DNA of 64,000 nucleotides, from contig OU452231.1 in NCBI GenBank assembly GCA_911728455.2, forward strand, positions 12,431,838 to 12,495,837, given 5' to 3'. A program made the translations under genes and the position numbers. Source of the DNA: Marthasterias glacialis. Taxonomy: Eukaryota > Echinodermata > Asteroidea > Forcipulatida > Asteriidae. The notes below the pieces were generated by a model. That model saw nothing but the letters and a program-made list of their open reading frames with translations. It did not search any database and had not been told where the DNA came from. Positions 1 to 12,200 of this stretch are shown in pieces; position 1 is the stretch's first letter, and each line of letters begins with the position of its first letter.

Positions 1-520
1 ACACACGCCGCCTAACGCTTTGTTTCAACCATACAAAGACTAAAAAAGGTCCTGAATATTTTGGTGTTTTCTGGCTAATGAGAGGCAGTTTTTGTGTAAT
101 GCCCGATTCCAGACCTTTGTCCTTTTGTTCCAAGAGGAGGATTATGAGACATCGAGAGGCTTCCATTGTTGTTTATTCACTGTATTTCGGCTCAAAGGAG
201 GTAAGTCAGAGTGAGCCGGGAATCGAGCCATGGTTCCGTGTTTAGTACCACTCCTACGCCGTAGGTAACAGCCGATTTTTTGCAATTCACGGCGTGTGAA
301 TTAGACATTTTCTTGGTCGAGAAAACAAAATGAACGATCCAATAAAGAGAATCATTGTTCTCTTGACATTGTCAAGTCAAGGTTTCTTTGTGCCAGCGGT
401 ACCCTCAAAGAAAAAAGATTCCGGCAATTCTGCCAAAAGAATCTCGCCAGGGGGACGAAAAAAAAAAGGAAGAATCCCGGCGGCAACTGGTTCAAGGACA
501 AAAAAAGACTGGCTTGGTAG
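1..520 (+). repeat. Interspersed repeat family R1, copy 1
   Basis: This segment resembles 30545-31030 and 62527-62875 over most of its length. Shared landmarks are the GTTCCAAGA(A/G)GAGGATTA box, TGTTTATTCA, GTAAGTCAGAGTGA, TTTGCAATTC, and the end CGGCAACTGGTT. It contains an insertion-like block at about 325-470 (ATAAAGAGAATC...TTCTCTTG...GTTTCTTTGTGCCAGC) that copy 2 shares and copy 3 lacks. No coding frame is conserved. The type of element is unknown. Confidence 0.7.
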
Positions 521-552
521 GAAACATGACTGAATTTTAATCTGGATGCTAC

Positions 553-2681
553 TTTATTTAAGGCTTCATTTACCAACTAGAGCTAAAAGTACTCATTGAT
601 GAAAATTACATCCCCCTAGTTGTTATACCCCTGAACACATTTTTTTGGAAAAAAAAACCCTAACAGAAACAAAAAGACTGATCAGATCAGGCATGTCACT
701 TTGCAATTTCAAAAAACGAGGAAACAGCCAAACACACATAACTTTGTACAGTGTTCTTCAGTTTTCTATGGGACTAAAAGTGAAGAAAAAGAGAGGAAAT
801 CAGCTGATCCGCTGAAAAGTTGCATGTCTGTCAGATGCGCTCCTTTTCAGGAATATTAAAATGTAATACTTTTAGAACACATAAATTGCATGATGCTGTG
901 CTGGAGGGTTTGTTGGAAAGAGAAAGTGGGAGGGTGAGGGGTTAGGTTAGATTTGGAGTGCACCATGAGGGAAATGGTTCAGGCAGTCAGAGAAGATGTA
1001 GCGTCATGAACAATTGGGGGTGAGGGGCCGAAACAAAAAAATAATAACAAAAATTATAAGTCTTCTCATCTACAATCAAACCGTGCCAAAATGCATAAAT
1101 CATGACTCAGTCGTTGAACAAACCTTAGGAAATTGTGAAATCTGAACAAAGAGTGAGAGAAACGTGGAAGAAGGAGATGAAAAAAACAACAGAAAAAAGT
1201 GATCACGACATTGTAAAACATGACATTGCCTTTAAGAAGCTTTGACAGAAGGAAATGACGATTTTAAGGACGATGGATCTGCCGTGCAAATTACAACGAT
1301 TGTTCTCGTAGCCAAGAATATTTGGACATCTTTACAAAAAGTGACATGTACACACATCAGTAACATAATTTAAGCAACTTGCAAGTTGAATTTGACCAAA
1401 TTTATGCATGAATTGCTGGTTACAGGGTTTGAATTTGGGAGGAAAAGCAAAGTGTTGCTGAATTACATGGCAACCCCCAAGTAGAGCACAACCAGGGACT
1501 CCTTCATGATGCACATACCCCTTGAGTATGATGTCACAAGCTCAAACAGCGCCCTCACTGAGGCCAAAGGAAGACCTATCATTGGCAGACTTGAGAATTG
1601 TTTGACCAATCTCGCCCCCCATGGGCAGCGCGCCGTACCGATACCGCACGTCTCTAACCCCTGGTAGGGAAGCACTGAAAAACAACACTGATTGGCTATC
1701 AAAAGTGACTGCTTTGCAAGCAGGCTCTGCTCTAAGGCGCTGAGTACGTGCAAGTCAAAATGAGTACACGTGTGTCACAATGCCAGTGTTTTGACGCGAT
1801 CTTACTTCAAATTAATTTTTTTTACACTCTCACTCTATACAGCATACAGTTAGACAGGTCACAAATCAAAGAAGAATGAGAGGGGACCAGTTGCTCTATG
1901 ATTTGATGCCACTTTTGCAGGCTACCATGCGAATTCAAGTTTAAGGGTACGCGTAGCGCCAGGCTATTCATAACTCAAATTAAAACCTGCAAATTGTTAA
2001 TTGAGGTTTGAGTCAACGGCAGACTTGTATCATTTACATTATTTTGAACCTCATGGTTACATTCCCTCAGTTACCAGTCCTTCATCACCTACTGATCCAC
2101 TCCACGTGACGTCATCATCACAAAAATCTTGGTTACGCCATTGTGGGTGTCAATGTTCCATTGTGTTATACAGTGTAATGCAAATTTTAGGTTACACGCT
2201 TACCTGGTGACTCCCAAGAGGCTGAGTGTGGCGCTTGGCGTGCATGCAAGGGGTCAACTGATCGAATCATTACATAATACTTGCTTGCACTATTTTGGGA
2301 GTCCGATTCCCAGTGTATTACTGGGGAGTATGCACTTCAGGCGACGCACGCAGATGCACGTATCTTTACCTTTGACTCCCAAAATGGCACACCGTTGGGC
2401 AGCCCAATAGCATCAGTGCAAAGACCCAATAAGTAAGGCCGTTTCCGATGTCATCATGCAGGGAAGCATACGCTGTAGCCATACCTGGCTGTAACTGTAG
2501 ACACAGCCTAAGTTTGAGAGGCAGCCATTTTGAGGCTGCCATAAATGGCGACACAAAATGTATCAACATAATCCTGTTTTAAAAGGATGTTACAACTTTG
2601 GTATTTGGGTACATACTTTCATTCAAATGCTGCAGCTTTTGTGAAATATATTTTGTTGATAATGACAATGCAAAACCATAC
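553..2681 (-). other. Presumed 3' UTR or 3' flank of the xylosyltransferase-like gene
   Basis: I found no AATAAA or ATTAAA on the minus strand between 2681 and about 600. The first AATAAA downstream of the stop is at 553-558. Either the 3' UTR is about 2.1 kb or a variant signal is used. The stretch holds a chance set of short frames. At 2000-2600 a diffuse repeat (CACGTGACGTCATC near 2102) resembles segments near 22260-22450 and 37080-37260. Confidence 0.3.
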
Positions 2682-3295
2682 TCACTTAAAAATTGTACCG
2701 GCGTCCCCCTGCTGCAAGTGTAAGCTGGGATCATTTTTAATGTTTCTTCCTAGAATGTCTTTTCCATCCACAGATCGTAGTTTTTTATTCAGAGCCTGGT
2801 CAGGGTTCAAGTTGGGCCTCAGCACCCCTACCCCCTCCCCGATATGAGCTCTGTTACTCTTAACCGAGTCAACGTTTTGTCCCTCCTGTGGGGGTGCTCT
2901 GATGCCGTTCAGATGTCCGTGTCGTCTGTGCATGCCACGCACGCCGTCAATGTCTTCATCTTGGGCAGCGAAGACGCGCTCCTGGTATGCTGCCCCCTCG
3001 CCGTCGCGGACATCGCTGCTGTCGTCTGCCTGGTTCTTGTGGGGGATCTTCTCCAGGGAGTTACCGTCCGCGCCGACCTCCCGCTCACCGTTTGCCTTGT
3101 TGTAGTCTCCCTCCTTTCCGAACTGATCAAATCGCTCGTTGACGGCACCGGCATTGCTGTTGCCGTGGATCGCAACGACGCCATTCCCGTGCTCATTACT
3201 ATTTGGCAAACGATGGACTTGATAGTTGCTCTCGGAGATTTCAGAATCGGTCAGCTCTTTGATCTCTTCAGTCATCCAAATTCCATGAAGCTCAT
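2682..3295 (-). CDS. Exon 14: terminal exon, hydrophilic C-terminal tail and stop
   Basis: 614 nt, phase 1 in, codons 567-770 and stop at 2682-2684. After the acceptor TTTTTATTAAG the frame reads DELHGIWMTEEIKELTD, then about 190 residues rich in N, D, E, G, K, R, Q and H (for example GVVAIHGNSNAGAV), with no predicted fold, cysteine or membrane segment that I can see. Base composition is G/C-rich compared with the introns, which supports coding use. Vertebrate XYLTs end with a short ordered tail, so this long disordered extension is unusual. The opposite strand is also open for 158 codons; I treat that as an antisense shadow. Confidence 0.82.
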
Positions 3296-6200
3296 CTTAA
3301 TAAAAATAGTAATTAAATAATAGTAAATATGCTGTTATTATAACAATAATGGAGTCTTGTGAAGAGCCGGTATCCGCCCAAAAAGGTGCTCATTGCTCCC
3401 TCATGATGCAAAAAAACAGTTCAAAGATGAATAGACCGTTCCGGCTTTGGCAACAAGCCCCACCCACAAACCTTAGTTTGTGTATGCTTATGTTGCATGT
3501 GTGAACAAGTTTGACCAAGGTGGTCACATGACCAAAAGGCATGATCCAATTGGTCAAGGGCACAGTTTGATTGACAGGCCGGAACAGTCTATAGCACTAG
3601 TCTATATTAGCTTTAAACACATGAGTCTTAAGAGCAATTTCAAATGATGATGTCGTATCCGCAGCCCTGATATCATATGGAAAAACTACACACTTTTCCC
3701 GCAGTAACCAGGAATGAACATGCTCCCCATGAATTCTTGGCCATTATTGGTGGATTCAGAGAGGCCTTTGCTGAAGGAAGGTTAGTGACCACTAATCCAA
3801 GTAACATCATGTGCAGGCATTGGATAAATTTTTCGCTATGAGGTGGGGGAGGGGAGCTGGCGCCACCTTTAATCCCCTTGGATACAACACTGGATCAATT
3901 TGTAATAACAAAAAAAAAAAGTATAAGAATAGCATATCTTACCATAATACAATACATATATAATAGTTAGGATTTTAGGAACTTTGAATGGTGGAAAAAC
4001 AAGCTTGAATCTTAAAGCATGCTGTAGAACACTATGTGTTGACATCTAAAAAAAATCGGATGGTGTAACAAATCAGCGATTTGATCGATATGCTGTCATC
4101 ATAATTGTCTAGCATTAATAAAAAATAAGAATAAACCAATCAGAAATCTATCACAGCAAATTTGAAGTCTGAAATCCCTTTGATAAAAATGTAGATAAAA
4201 ACTGGTTTGATTTTTGTTTTTCACTGATGCAGCTAAACCCTCACCCCCGCCCCCAAATTATCACTGTTTCTGAGCAACATAGCCCCCCCACCCCCTTAAA
4301 ATAAACTGCAAAAACTGGACCTAACGTCATCTGTCCAAAAAAAGTGACAGAAATCTGAGGAGATCTCACCTTTGGAGCCGTCTTGATTTTTAAAGTCCAT
4401 CCATCCCTGCGGTTTGGCCTCTGTCAACACAATCTGTGCTGTGTATGGGAATGGTTCCTTGACTCCTCGCTGGAAGAGAACCAGCGTCCACAGGCCAGGC
4501 TCTAATGGGCCACAGTTGAGGGTGTTCATAAAGCGCAGGGTATCTGACTAATGGTGGAAAAAGAATGAGTTTAAGAAGAGGGAAAAAAAAGCAAAAAAAA
4601 AAATAAAAATGCTGGGTTTTGACAGTTCAAAAATGAAAAATCCTGAACAAAATGAGAAGCATTCTCTTGGTTTTGACCTCCTGAACTTCCAGGGTGTTAC
4701 AGTAAATGGAACTTACAGACTCTCTACATCGCTACAAATTGAGAATTAGAGGCTTGGACATGACATCAAATCTTCAAGAAAATTGTCTTTATTAATTATA
4801 ACAGTATTTATACAGTGCCATTCCACCTTTGAAGAAGATGCCCTCTTCCTTTTTCCCCTCTATTTTCATTTCTTTTTGGCACCCACCCGGAGTTGTCTTT
4901 TCTTTTGAGAGCCTTGTTACAGCTGACCTTCATTTAATTTTTATAATTTGTTTTTTTTAACAATTCCCTCGTATAAAAGACTGATCCAATATAAAGCAAA
5001 CCCCACTCCCAGTCAATGTGTGGCAGTGTCTGTTTAGCAGGCACTGAGCAACACACAAATTAATGGGATTTTAATACAAGCGGATCGCAATAGTGTGCCC
5101 TCTATAATTTACTCAGAAGAGGCCATTTTTTTACAAAGCAGTTGACTAAAACATATCACACCCACAATGCAGTGCATCACAGGCAGTATGGGACCTTGAA
5201 ATGGCTGTCATGAATGTGAAAAACATTCACCAGCCTCACCAAACAACCCTTCTTGTACCATAAACACAGCAGAGAATTATACAATGCGAAACATATGAGT
5301 TTTTATCTTCCAGTACGCGCATATCCTCCAATCAGATTTCTCAACGGGAGTGTGATAATAAACCATATCATACTCCCAGCAGTCTATATAGACCTTTATC
5401 AATGGCGGCCGTCTTGATTTTTCTCCCATTCAAACCAATGTAACCAAACCGAGGCTGGAAGGGTAAGTAGTCTGGTTCCTTTTTGTACAATGAATATTAG
5501 CATCTATTACTGTTATTGGATACAGGGAACATGACCAAGATGGTGGCAGCATGAAAAAGGTTTATTGCATGTAATTTGAGTATCATGTGTCATGCTCCGT
5601 ACAGGACAGTGCAAAAAACATTCTAAACTTTGAACGTTGATTGGCTGCTCATTGTGAAATTGTATTTCTTCCAGTTGGCTGGAGATAAATTCGTTATCAC
5701 ATGTGCCTCGTGGGATATGGGACCCAGAAGCGCTACATTTTTGTTGTATTCCACGAGTGCGCATGTGATAACTTAATATTATAAGAGTTGGAGGGAGCAC
5801 TCACTATGTCATGCACGGAACTCCGCTGACCCACCATGGGCGAAAATCCCTATGGGTCAATTGCATACAAATGTCCACTTAGAAATGTTCCCTGTGTAAA
5901 CTGATGAGTGACCAGTGCAACATGATTGAGTTGGCACCATTTTCTCAATGGTCTAAAAATGTTTCTTGTTGAGCCGTGCCGTATGGTTTTTGTACGCCCT
6001 CTAGTTCTTCTATATAACTCTACGAGAAAACTTCACTCCTGCAGTTTCCTGTATCGTCTTGCTACTGACTGCATTCAAACTACAAACAACAAACAAAACC
6101 GGGTTTGTGCAGTGCGGACTGCAAGACGGCCGAAAACCTTGTCAACCTCTTCCCATGATACACTAAGAAAATGGCCTCTCCTAGGTAGTGGGACACTGTT

Positions 6201-9200
6201 CTGTGAAATGCCCATATTCACCAGACTTTTGTCAGACTTATGGATGTGCACTTGCTGTTGTAATTGGTCATTTCATGGAGGGGCAAGCTTAAAGGATCCA
6301 TCTACATGCATTGATTCCCCTAAACCCCTTCTCCAATCTATGCCCTGTGTCGTGGCCAAGGGGTCTATTGACTGAACTCGAGTTCTGGTGGCTGTGTCAT
6401 CGGCATGTGGGTTTTGGATCCCAGTTGTGACACTTATATTCTTGAGCAAGACACCTAACTTTAATTGCTTCTCTTCACCCAGGGGTGAATGGGTAACTAT
6501 GTGTGCAGAGATGGTTCTTGTGATTGATTTAGCTTGATGCGCCGCAAACTTGGCAGCACAGGCTGCATACTCCCCGGGGAGCTGAGACGGTTTTAATGAA
6601 CAAAATAAATGGCCCGGTCGTAATATTCGTGCGCCACGAGCACCAACATTGGCAAAACCGGCGCTACATCAATGTCAATTATAATTACTACCCTCACCTT
6701 CTGCGTTGATGTCTGAGGGGGTTTCCAAGTAATAATGACCTCCACCAGGCACTTGATCTCACCCTGTGGGTCCACCAGGCTGGCATTGAAGTGAAGCTTT
6801 TTGCCATCAGGCTTGGAAGGGAAGGAGGCATAGGAGAAGCTATCTGGGGAACGACCTTCAAAACTGTCGTCTGTACAAAAAAAACAAAAAAACAAAGAAT
6901 AATAATAATAATAAATAAACAAAATTCTGTGTGAACACAACTAACTAATGATAATGACTTTTTCCTTCCTGTGGTTTTGTCTTCTTGATTTGATTTGATT
7001 CTCAGGTCGTGTCCGAACTGATGGCTTCCGACAGTAGCTTTGGCCGGAATGCCGAAAACTCCAATTCTTCAACGCTGATTAATTTGGACACAGCCTAATT
7101 TTACTTTTCCTTCTCTTTCACAATTACATTTGACAAACCATGAAAGAAAAGTAAATTTTAAGACTTGCTTTCTGTTTATTTTATATGTGTAATAGTTATC
7201 TTACTATTTATATATTTTTACATGTGTGAAATTTCGAATCAATTTATTCATCCTTAATTCGGCTCATTGGCCGCCATGTTTGCATTTTTTTATTAAACAA
7301 ACAATAGTACAAATATTTTCTTGACTTAAAACCATCGTTTTATATATCTCTACACACATCTTTATACTCTCTAACTGTGAGTTTTCTTAAAGCTATTATA
7401 TATTTTTGGTACTAACATTATTTTGGATATCGCTAAAGAAATTGTAGGGGAAAAAAAACAATCGCAACATTCAACTGTTATAAGTTAAATTTGAAATAAG
7501 CTAAATTTGATTTCCATGCAAGGCTTCTGATGCATCAAAAGTGAGTATACATTTATAAACTTTTTAACCTACACTTTTCCGCCCTGAAAAAAAAAATAAA
7601 AATAAAACAATCCAAAACACCACTGAATTTCTCCACCTGTTCAGATCACCATCTCATCTCACCCTCTAAACTGAAAAGCCCTGTAAAGTTACATTAGCCG
7701 CCAACTCCTATGCTAGTCATTTCCTGCTTGACCTGGATGAAGGATTTGCACTTCCTTTCCTTGTAAATAGCTGGGACAGTAACGGGTTGTGAGAACTAGG
7801 GTTCACCAATGGAGGGAATGGACGAAAAAATAATAATGAAACGGGCATCGACCTTGACTTTGTGACCAGCTATAAGCAAGCCACAGACATTGTCTATGCT
7901 CCATGACCTTGTAGTGATTACCACCTGTGACATGTTTTTTGTTGTTGTTAATTTGCTCTCTCTCATTGTGTATTTTCCCGAACAAGGCTAAAAGGTGCTC
8001 AAGCTACGGGTTTACAACTGAAGCAAACCAAGAGAAAACTCTGGAAAGCTGTCGGCAGGAATTCACATTCATCACGGTTAGAAAACAACACTACAAGGTT
8101 TTTAGAGGAATTTTCTTTTTAAAAGAAACAGGTTTTTAGAGGAGTTTTCTTTTTAATATTAATTTCATGACAGAACACGGTCCGCCATTTTGTAGAACCA
8201 AGTTTTTGACTCCACAAAATGGCGGAGCATTTTCTATGTAGAGTGTGGTTTGGCTGGTTGTATTTTCAGAGGCAAATACATGTTTTTTTAATCACTACTC
8301 ACTAATTACAACACACTGTCGGTGTTTTATGGCATGAACAACTCTTAAAAAGGATAAGGAGCAATTCCAAACAGCAAAATCTTAAGAGATTTGAAGGTAA
8401 TGTGTTCCTTTGGAACTGCTCATAATAACGTCCAAACGTAACCAAGACAAAATAATTAATCACCAGATGCAAATAGGCACTGCTACTGTTACATCATCTG
8501 CAAATGCTCGTAATCTTGGGATCATGTTTGATAGCACCATGTGCATGGAATCCCATGTGAAGAAAATTTGTCAAGCTGCTTTTTACCATATTAGAAATAT
8601 TAATGGCATTCGTAAAATCCTCAATAAAAAGTCTGCCTCTATCCTTATACATGCTTTCATTACATCCAGGCTTGATAATGGAAATTCATTGCTCTGTGGT
8701 ATTAACAAAAATCTCATCAAAAGACTGCAAAATGTCCAGAACGCTGCTGCTCGTGTATTATCCAAAACACGTAAACACGATCACATTACACCAGTCTTGA
8801 AACAGCTTCACTGGCTTCCAGTCTGTCAAAGAATAAAATTCAAGATCATTTTGCTTGCCTGGAAAGCTATGAATGATAGAGCTCCTCCCTATCTCAAAGA
8901 AATTCTCTCACCATATACGCCAACTCGCAATCTTCGCTCCACAAACCAACTTCTTTTAACTGTCCCTAAAACAAGCACTTCCAACGGTGATCGTGCCTTT
9001 TCTGTAGCTGCACCCACTCTCTGGAACTCTCTTCCATTAAATATCCGATCTACAGAGTCTCTGGACATTTTCAAAACATTGCTTAAAACTCACCTGTTCA
9101 ATATTTTTTACAATTGACTTTCTGTGTATTATTTTTTAACCACTTTTTTGACTATGCGTTTATGTCAATCTGTTTTTTCTTTTCTTTCTTAGCTACGTAC

Positions 9201-12200
9201 TTTGTAATCTTTTTTGTTACTCTCTACATTATTTGTTTGTACTTTTTGTTTTCAAGCGCCTCGGAATATGTTAAGTCATAGATAGATGGCGCTTTACAAG
9301 TTTTGATTATTATTATTATTATTAAGATTTGTTTGAAGTCAAAATTCTAGATGGGACCTGAATTTGAGCCGGGAATGAGTGGGTCTAACGAGTGGGTCAT
9401 TACCAGGCAATCCCTCCACCTCATTGCAAGCTGGTGCTCCTAAGATGTTGTCATTGATGTTGATGTGCGAGGCCATGAAGAGGGTCGCTGAGCCCGCCTC
9501 CTCCACTGGAAGACGAATTCCGCCCTTCACCTGAGTCTTCCTGCAGCACAAATCAACAGACGATTAGAAGTAACTGTCGATGAACTCAATTAGACACCCT
9601 ACTCTTCCAATTCAATGCAACATTTATTTCCACTACACACAAATAATATAAGATCTTACGCAAAATATAAGAGTGGAGGCAGAATCCAAAAAGCACAACA
9701 GCAAAACAGAACGGAAAAAACCACAATTTATTACAACAACAAACAGTAGACTGACAAAACTACAATAACTACAGCAACACATTTGAGTATGCATAAGTGG
9801 AATAAAAATTTGGGATTCGAACCCACATTCTGTAAACCACAGAACTTAAGTTTGGCGGACTAGACCACTCGGCCACGACATCTGCTCTAGAATGGTGGGG
9901 ATCGGGGTTCAAATCCCCCCTGAGCAGTATGCCTACAAAAAATATACAGTGCTTATCGCACATCGGCGTAGAGTAAAAAAAAAAAAAAAGATTCTTTCTA
10001 CATCAACTTAAATCATGTCCTTAATCTTACCCTGATCCTTCTGGTTTGGTTGTCAGGTACAGCCCTTTGACGTGTCCGCGGCTGAAACACTGAGTTCGAC
10101 TTTGAGGCACCTGAAGAGAAAGAAGGATGTTTAACAAAAGTAAACATCAACAATTAATTTCACTTTTCACAAAACGCAAAAGGGCTATTCCACGGTCATC
10201 CACGGTTACTTTGAGCACAGGTATTAGAATTCCGATTTTCTGAATGTTTTTTAAGACTTGACATGTTGAGAAAACAATTTTTTTTTTATAATTGCTAATA
10301 ATAATTCTAAAACCACAAAGTCCTTCAATTATTCATAAAGCTACATTCTCATTCCTTTGGTCAGAGTAACGTGAGTAATGAAGGAATTTCCGACAGATTA
10401 CCACAGTTTCCAGCGGCGTAACCAAGGGCGTGCCTGACGGGCAAGTGCCCCCCCCCCACAATTTTCCTGGGCACCCCCCAGGTGCCCACCCCCATGAAAA
10501 AAATCTGGATACATATAATTCATTAAAACCATGGCCCCCATGGAGAAGCATTGTTCCCCCCCCCCCACGCCGCAGATAGTTTCTGAATTGACCATCTTGG
10601 TTTTATCCCCTGCACACTTCTAGTACAATCATAGCTCTGAAAATGCGGGCACAAAAAGAAACCAGCCTACATTTATACGTATTTTGTATACTTTATAATC
10701 GCTTTGTGGTAACACCATCTGATAATATCTACTTTGATGTGTAGATTGTTCTTATAAGGATTGTCTGATTTATCTACTGCCACAGAGAGTAGATCAGGAA
10801 CACGGAGACTACTGACTTCAAATAAGAACTTGTTTGCTATTTTTCTACTGACAATGACTTAGAGCAGGCTTGTTGAAATGTTGAGACTATTAATAGCTCA
10901 TTCTGCAGCAGTGAAGATAATTCGCAAAGTCCCCAGATCCACTAAGCGAAAGTAGAAGTCCCCAGGTTTCCATATACTCTGAGGTAGTAGATACACAGCA
11001 GGACAAGTTCTTATCAGTTGTTATCAGAACGAAGTAGTCTCCCAAATTTCGGATCTGCTCCACAGCAGTAGATAAACAACAGGACAAGGTCTTATTTGAA
11101 CTCAGTAGTCCCCTGATTCCCAATCTACTCCACAGCAGTAGATAAATAGCAGGAGAAGTTCTTATAAGAACAATTCTACCCAGCAAAGTAGATATTATCA
11201 CACGGTATTACTTCAAGCCGAGTATGTATCGATACTAACCACCACTATGCAATGCCTCAAATCATATATTTGTACACTTCAACAAAGAAAAAAAAGGAAT
11301 TAGAACTAGCTCATTCATCACACTTTCCGCTGGAACAGATTGTCAAAACTGTCATGGGAAAAACTCCCCTGGACAATACACGACAAAATGGGATCTGGAA
11401 AACTGATTTTCATTTACACTCTCCAAAGAAATTAATTACAGTTTAATCATTTATTACACTTTCAGCTGCTACAGATTATCAAAGACTCCCCCCAAACCCA
11501 CCATCTTAATAATGCTGCTAACAAGAGACGAGTGGTGAACAAAAGCGACCTGCCCATGCAGGCTCACACTTGAGATGAGGAAGATGGTGTGATAACAGTC
11601 TATGGGGTATCACAGTCAGCGCCTGTATGTACTCTCCGATTCCATTTCCAGAACTCCCACATGCTAAACTATTGATCCACCTGTGAATCGTGCGCTACGA
11701 TCACCTGATACATTAACCTCATGTTATTATTACAGTATCCGTACAATGCCTCTCTTTTTTTTCTTCTTTGTTTTTGCAGAGCTTTAATGTGTTGATATAA
11801 GGCCACTTGAAGAAAGCTCTTCCTATATTTTGTGTTATTTAAAGGGCCCACGTGATGTAATTTTTTTAATGCAAACCTTGGAAATGCACCTTTGCGTTCA
11901 ATTTAACCTTATTTTCAATTCTCATTTTTGCAATTTTCAAGGGTATTTTGGTGCCTTGTGGGTTTTTGTGCTATTTCAAATTTCCATTATGAGCAAAAGT
12001 GTGATGTCATAGCAGGCAGAAACCTCAACGTTGAACCTCGTTTATGCACAAAACGTTGACAGAATTTTCTGTTTTTTTATTATTGATTCCTTGAGTTGGT
12101 TCATGGCAGTCTGCAAGTGAGTAGACTTTTCTTATAAATGCTTTCAATAAGCAAATTGTTGGTTTCACAATTTCATGAATTTCAACAGAAAACCACTTGC

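Larger units (their letters stand above)
4548..6697. other. Intron 12 with repeats
   Basis: Holds a copy of a 'stem-locked' repeat at about 5300-5790 and a tRNA-Leu SINE at 6345-6632, both listed. A short dispersed motif at 4670-4750 (CAGGGTGTTAC...GACTCTCTACATC) recurs near 20145, 54605 and 59140. No further gene is seen. Confidence 0.65.
6871..9403. other. Intron 11, with a MITE and a LINE fragment
   Basis: Apart from the LINE (8420-9325) and the repeat at 8163-8413, the stretch 6890-8100 is AT-rich with an (AAT) run at 6898-6915 and a short dispersed repeat at 7005-7100 (GTGTCCGAACTGATGGCTTC) that resembles 36700-36835 and 44580-44705 in inverse or direct form. No gene is seen. Confidence 0.6.

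Noticed and set aside
2844-3320. 158-codon plus-strand open frame
   Set aside because: Exactly antisense to the terminal exon. The minus frame joins the upstream exon in phase and continues the enzyme gene; the plus frame has no family match.
5926-6375. 149-codon plus-strand frame
   Set aside because: Intronic, ends inside the tRNA-Leu SINE, with no recognisable domain.
9800-9890. Functional tRNA-Leu gene
   Set aside because: A and B boxes are present, but the sequence downstream of the B box cannot close an acceptor stem, and a second decayed copy exists at 49012-49098.
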